Below, piece by piece: positions 63,655-64,000 of a stretch of 64,000 bases of DNA (its first letter is position 1; the number at the start of each line of letters is the position of its first letter). The stretch covers positions 1,550,001-1,614,000 of the forward strand of contig OX377204.1 in NCBI GenBank assembly GCA_947396885.1. The letters run 5' to 3'. Position numbers and translations under genes: made by a program. Origin of the DNA: Heligmosomoides polygyrus polygyrus. Lineage: Eukaryota; Nematoda; Chromadorea; Rhabditida; Heligmosomidae. The notes under the pieces were generated by a model, which was not told where the DNA came from, did not search any database, and saw nothing but the letters and a program-made list of their open reading frames with translations.

Positions 63655-64000
63655 ATGAGGTGAAAATCAATCAAATTGGATGCTTTTCAAATCAAACTGG
63701 GCACTTTTCACGTCAAATTGGACACTCTTCTAAGCTTGCCTAAAACTTTTGAAGTCAAATAGAAATTTTTCCAATCAAAATGAGCTTCTTCTACATTAAA
63801 CTAGAGACTCTACAAAAATGTTAGAATAATTTTTTGTTTAAGGAAAAATTTAGTATAACTTTATTTGAAGTTTTAATTCATCTACACAATAAAAGAACAT
63901 ATATTTTAAAATTTTAAAGAAATTTTTTGAGAAAAAACAGTGATTCAAAGCTTGTTTAAAAGAGCAGAAATGTGGCATTTTCTGTTGCCAAAAAAAAAAT
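63655..64000. repeat. Large foldback element, 'CAAATTGGACAC' family, copy 6 (cut by window end)
   Basis: AATCAAATTGGATGCTTTTC and CACGTCAAATTGGACACTCT at the left, then TTAAACTAGAGACTCTACAA and TAGAATAATTTTTTGTTTAA as in copy 5. The right arm is outside the window. Confidence 0.85.

Noticed and set aside
1..64000. CRISPR arrays, prophage, bacterial operons or defence systems
   Set aside because: No regularly spaced direct repeats, no prokaryotic gene organisation; all genes are spliced and animal-like.

Overview
This window looks like nuclear DNA of a nematode. I favour a clade V, strongylid or hookworm-like worm; that placement is an inference from gene content and style, not from a database match. 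The reasons are: introns with TTTCAG-type acceptors, many only 53-83 nt long; intact orthologues of typical animal genes; polyadenylation signals close behind stop codons; and very dense SINEs, MITEs, mariners and a BEL/Pao retrotransposon. No bacterial genes, CRISPR array or bona fide tRNA/rRNA gene was seen. Continuous ORFs are poor guides here because most coding sequence is split into 36-220 nt exons. I rebuilt genes by joining exons whose splice sites and phases agree.

Layout. (1) 2192-6322 (+): the C-terminal two thirds of a divergent PP1-type Ser/Thr phosphatase; its 5' exons lie outside the window or were not recognised. (2) 6839-31747 (-), convergent with it: a complete 15-exon polypeptide GalNAc-transferase gene (632 codons, GALNT7/gly-7-like). 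It is spread over 25 kb because its introns are full of repeats. Intron 9 alone is 11.4 kb and holds a nearly intact BEL/Pao retrotransposon (13883-22565) that itself sits inside an older MITE. (3) 32867-39887 (+), divergent from the previous gene: a complete 10-exon gene for mitochondrial ribosomal protein mL39 (316 codons). (4) On the minus strand, in order of transcription: a 10-exon gene of unknown family (57253-45700, 353 codons, N-terminus uncertain), a four-exon gene for a small predicted secreted/type I membrane protein (45235-43091, 167 codons), and coding-like terminal exons at about 41622-41900. Genes 1 and 2 of this run are only 465 bp apart and could be an operon. (5) 57.7-61.4 kb: a 2.2 kb palindromic mariner-type element with a nested MITE, then a full-length mariner with a broken transposase. 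A coding-like minus-strand exon at 63.45-63.57 kb may be an alternative 5' exon of the 353-codon gene.

Repeats fill most of the rest: about 14 copies of one tRNA-derived SINE (often in inverted pairs), several short TIR/MITE families each seen two or more times, 135-140 bp near-perfect palindromes, a 0.9-1.1 kb foldback family with at least five copies, and a minisatellite. The genes do not form an obvious single pathway. I found no evidence of a new multi-gene system. The most noteworthy items are the two uncharacterised minus-strand genes, the nested retrotransposon inside the GalNAc-transferase intron, and the large palindromic elements.
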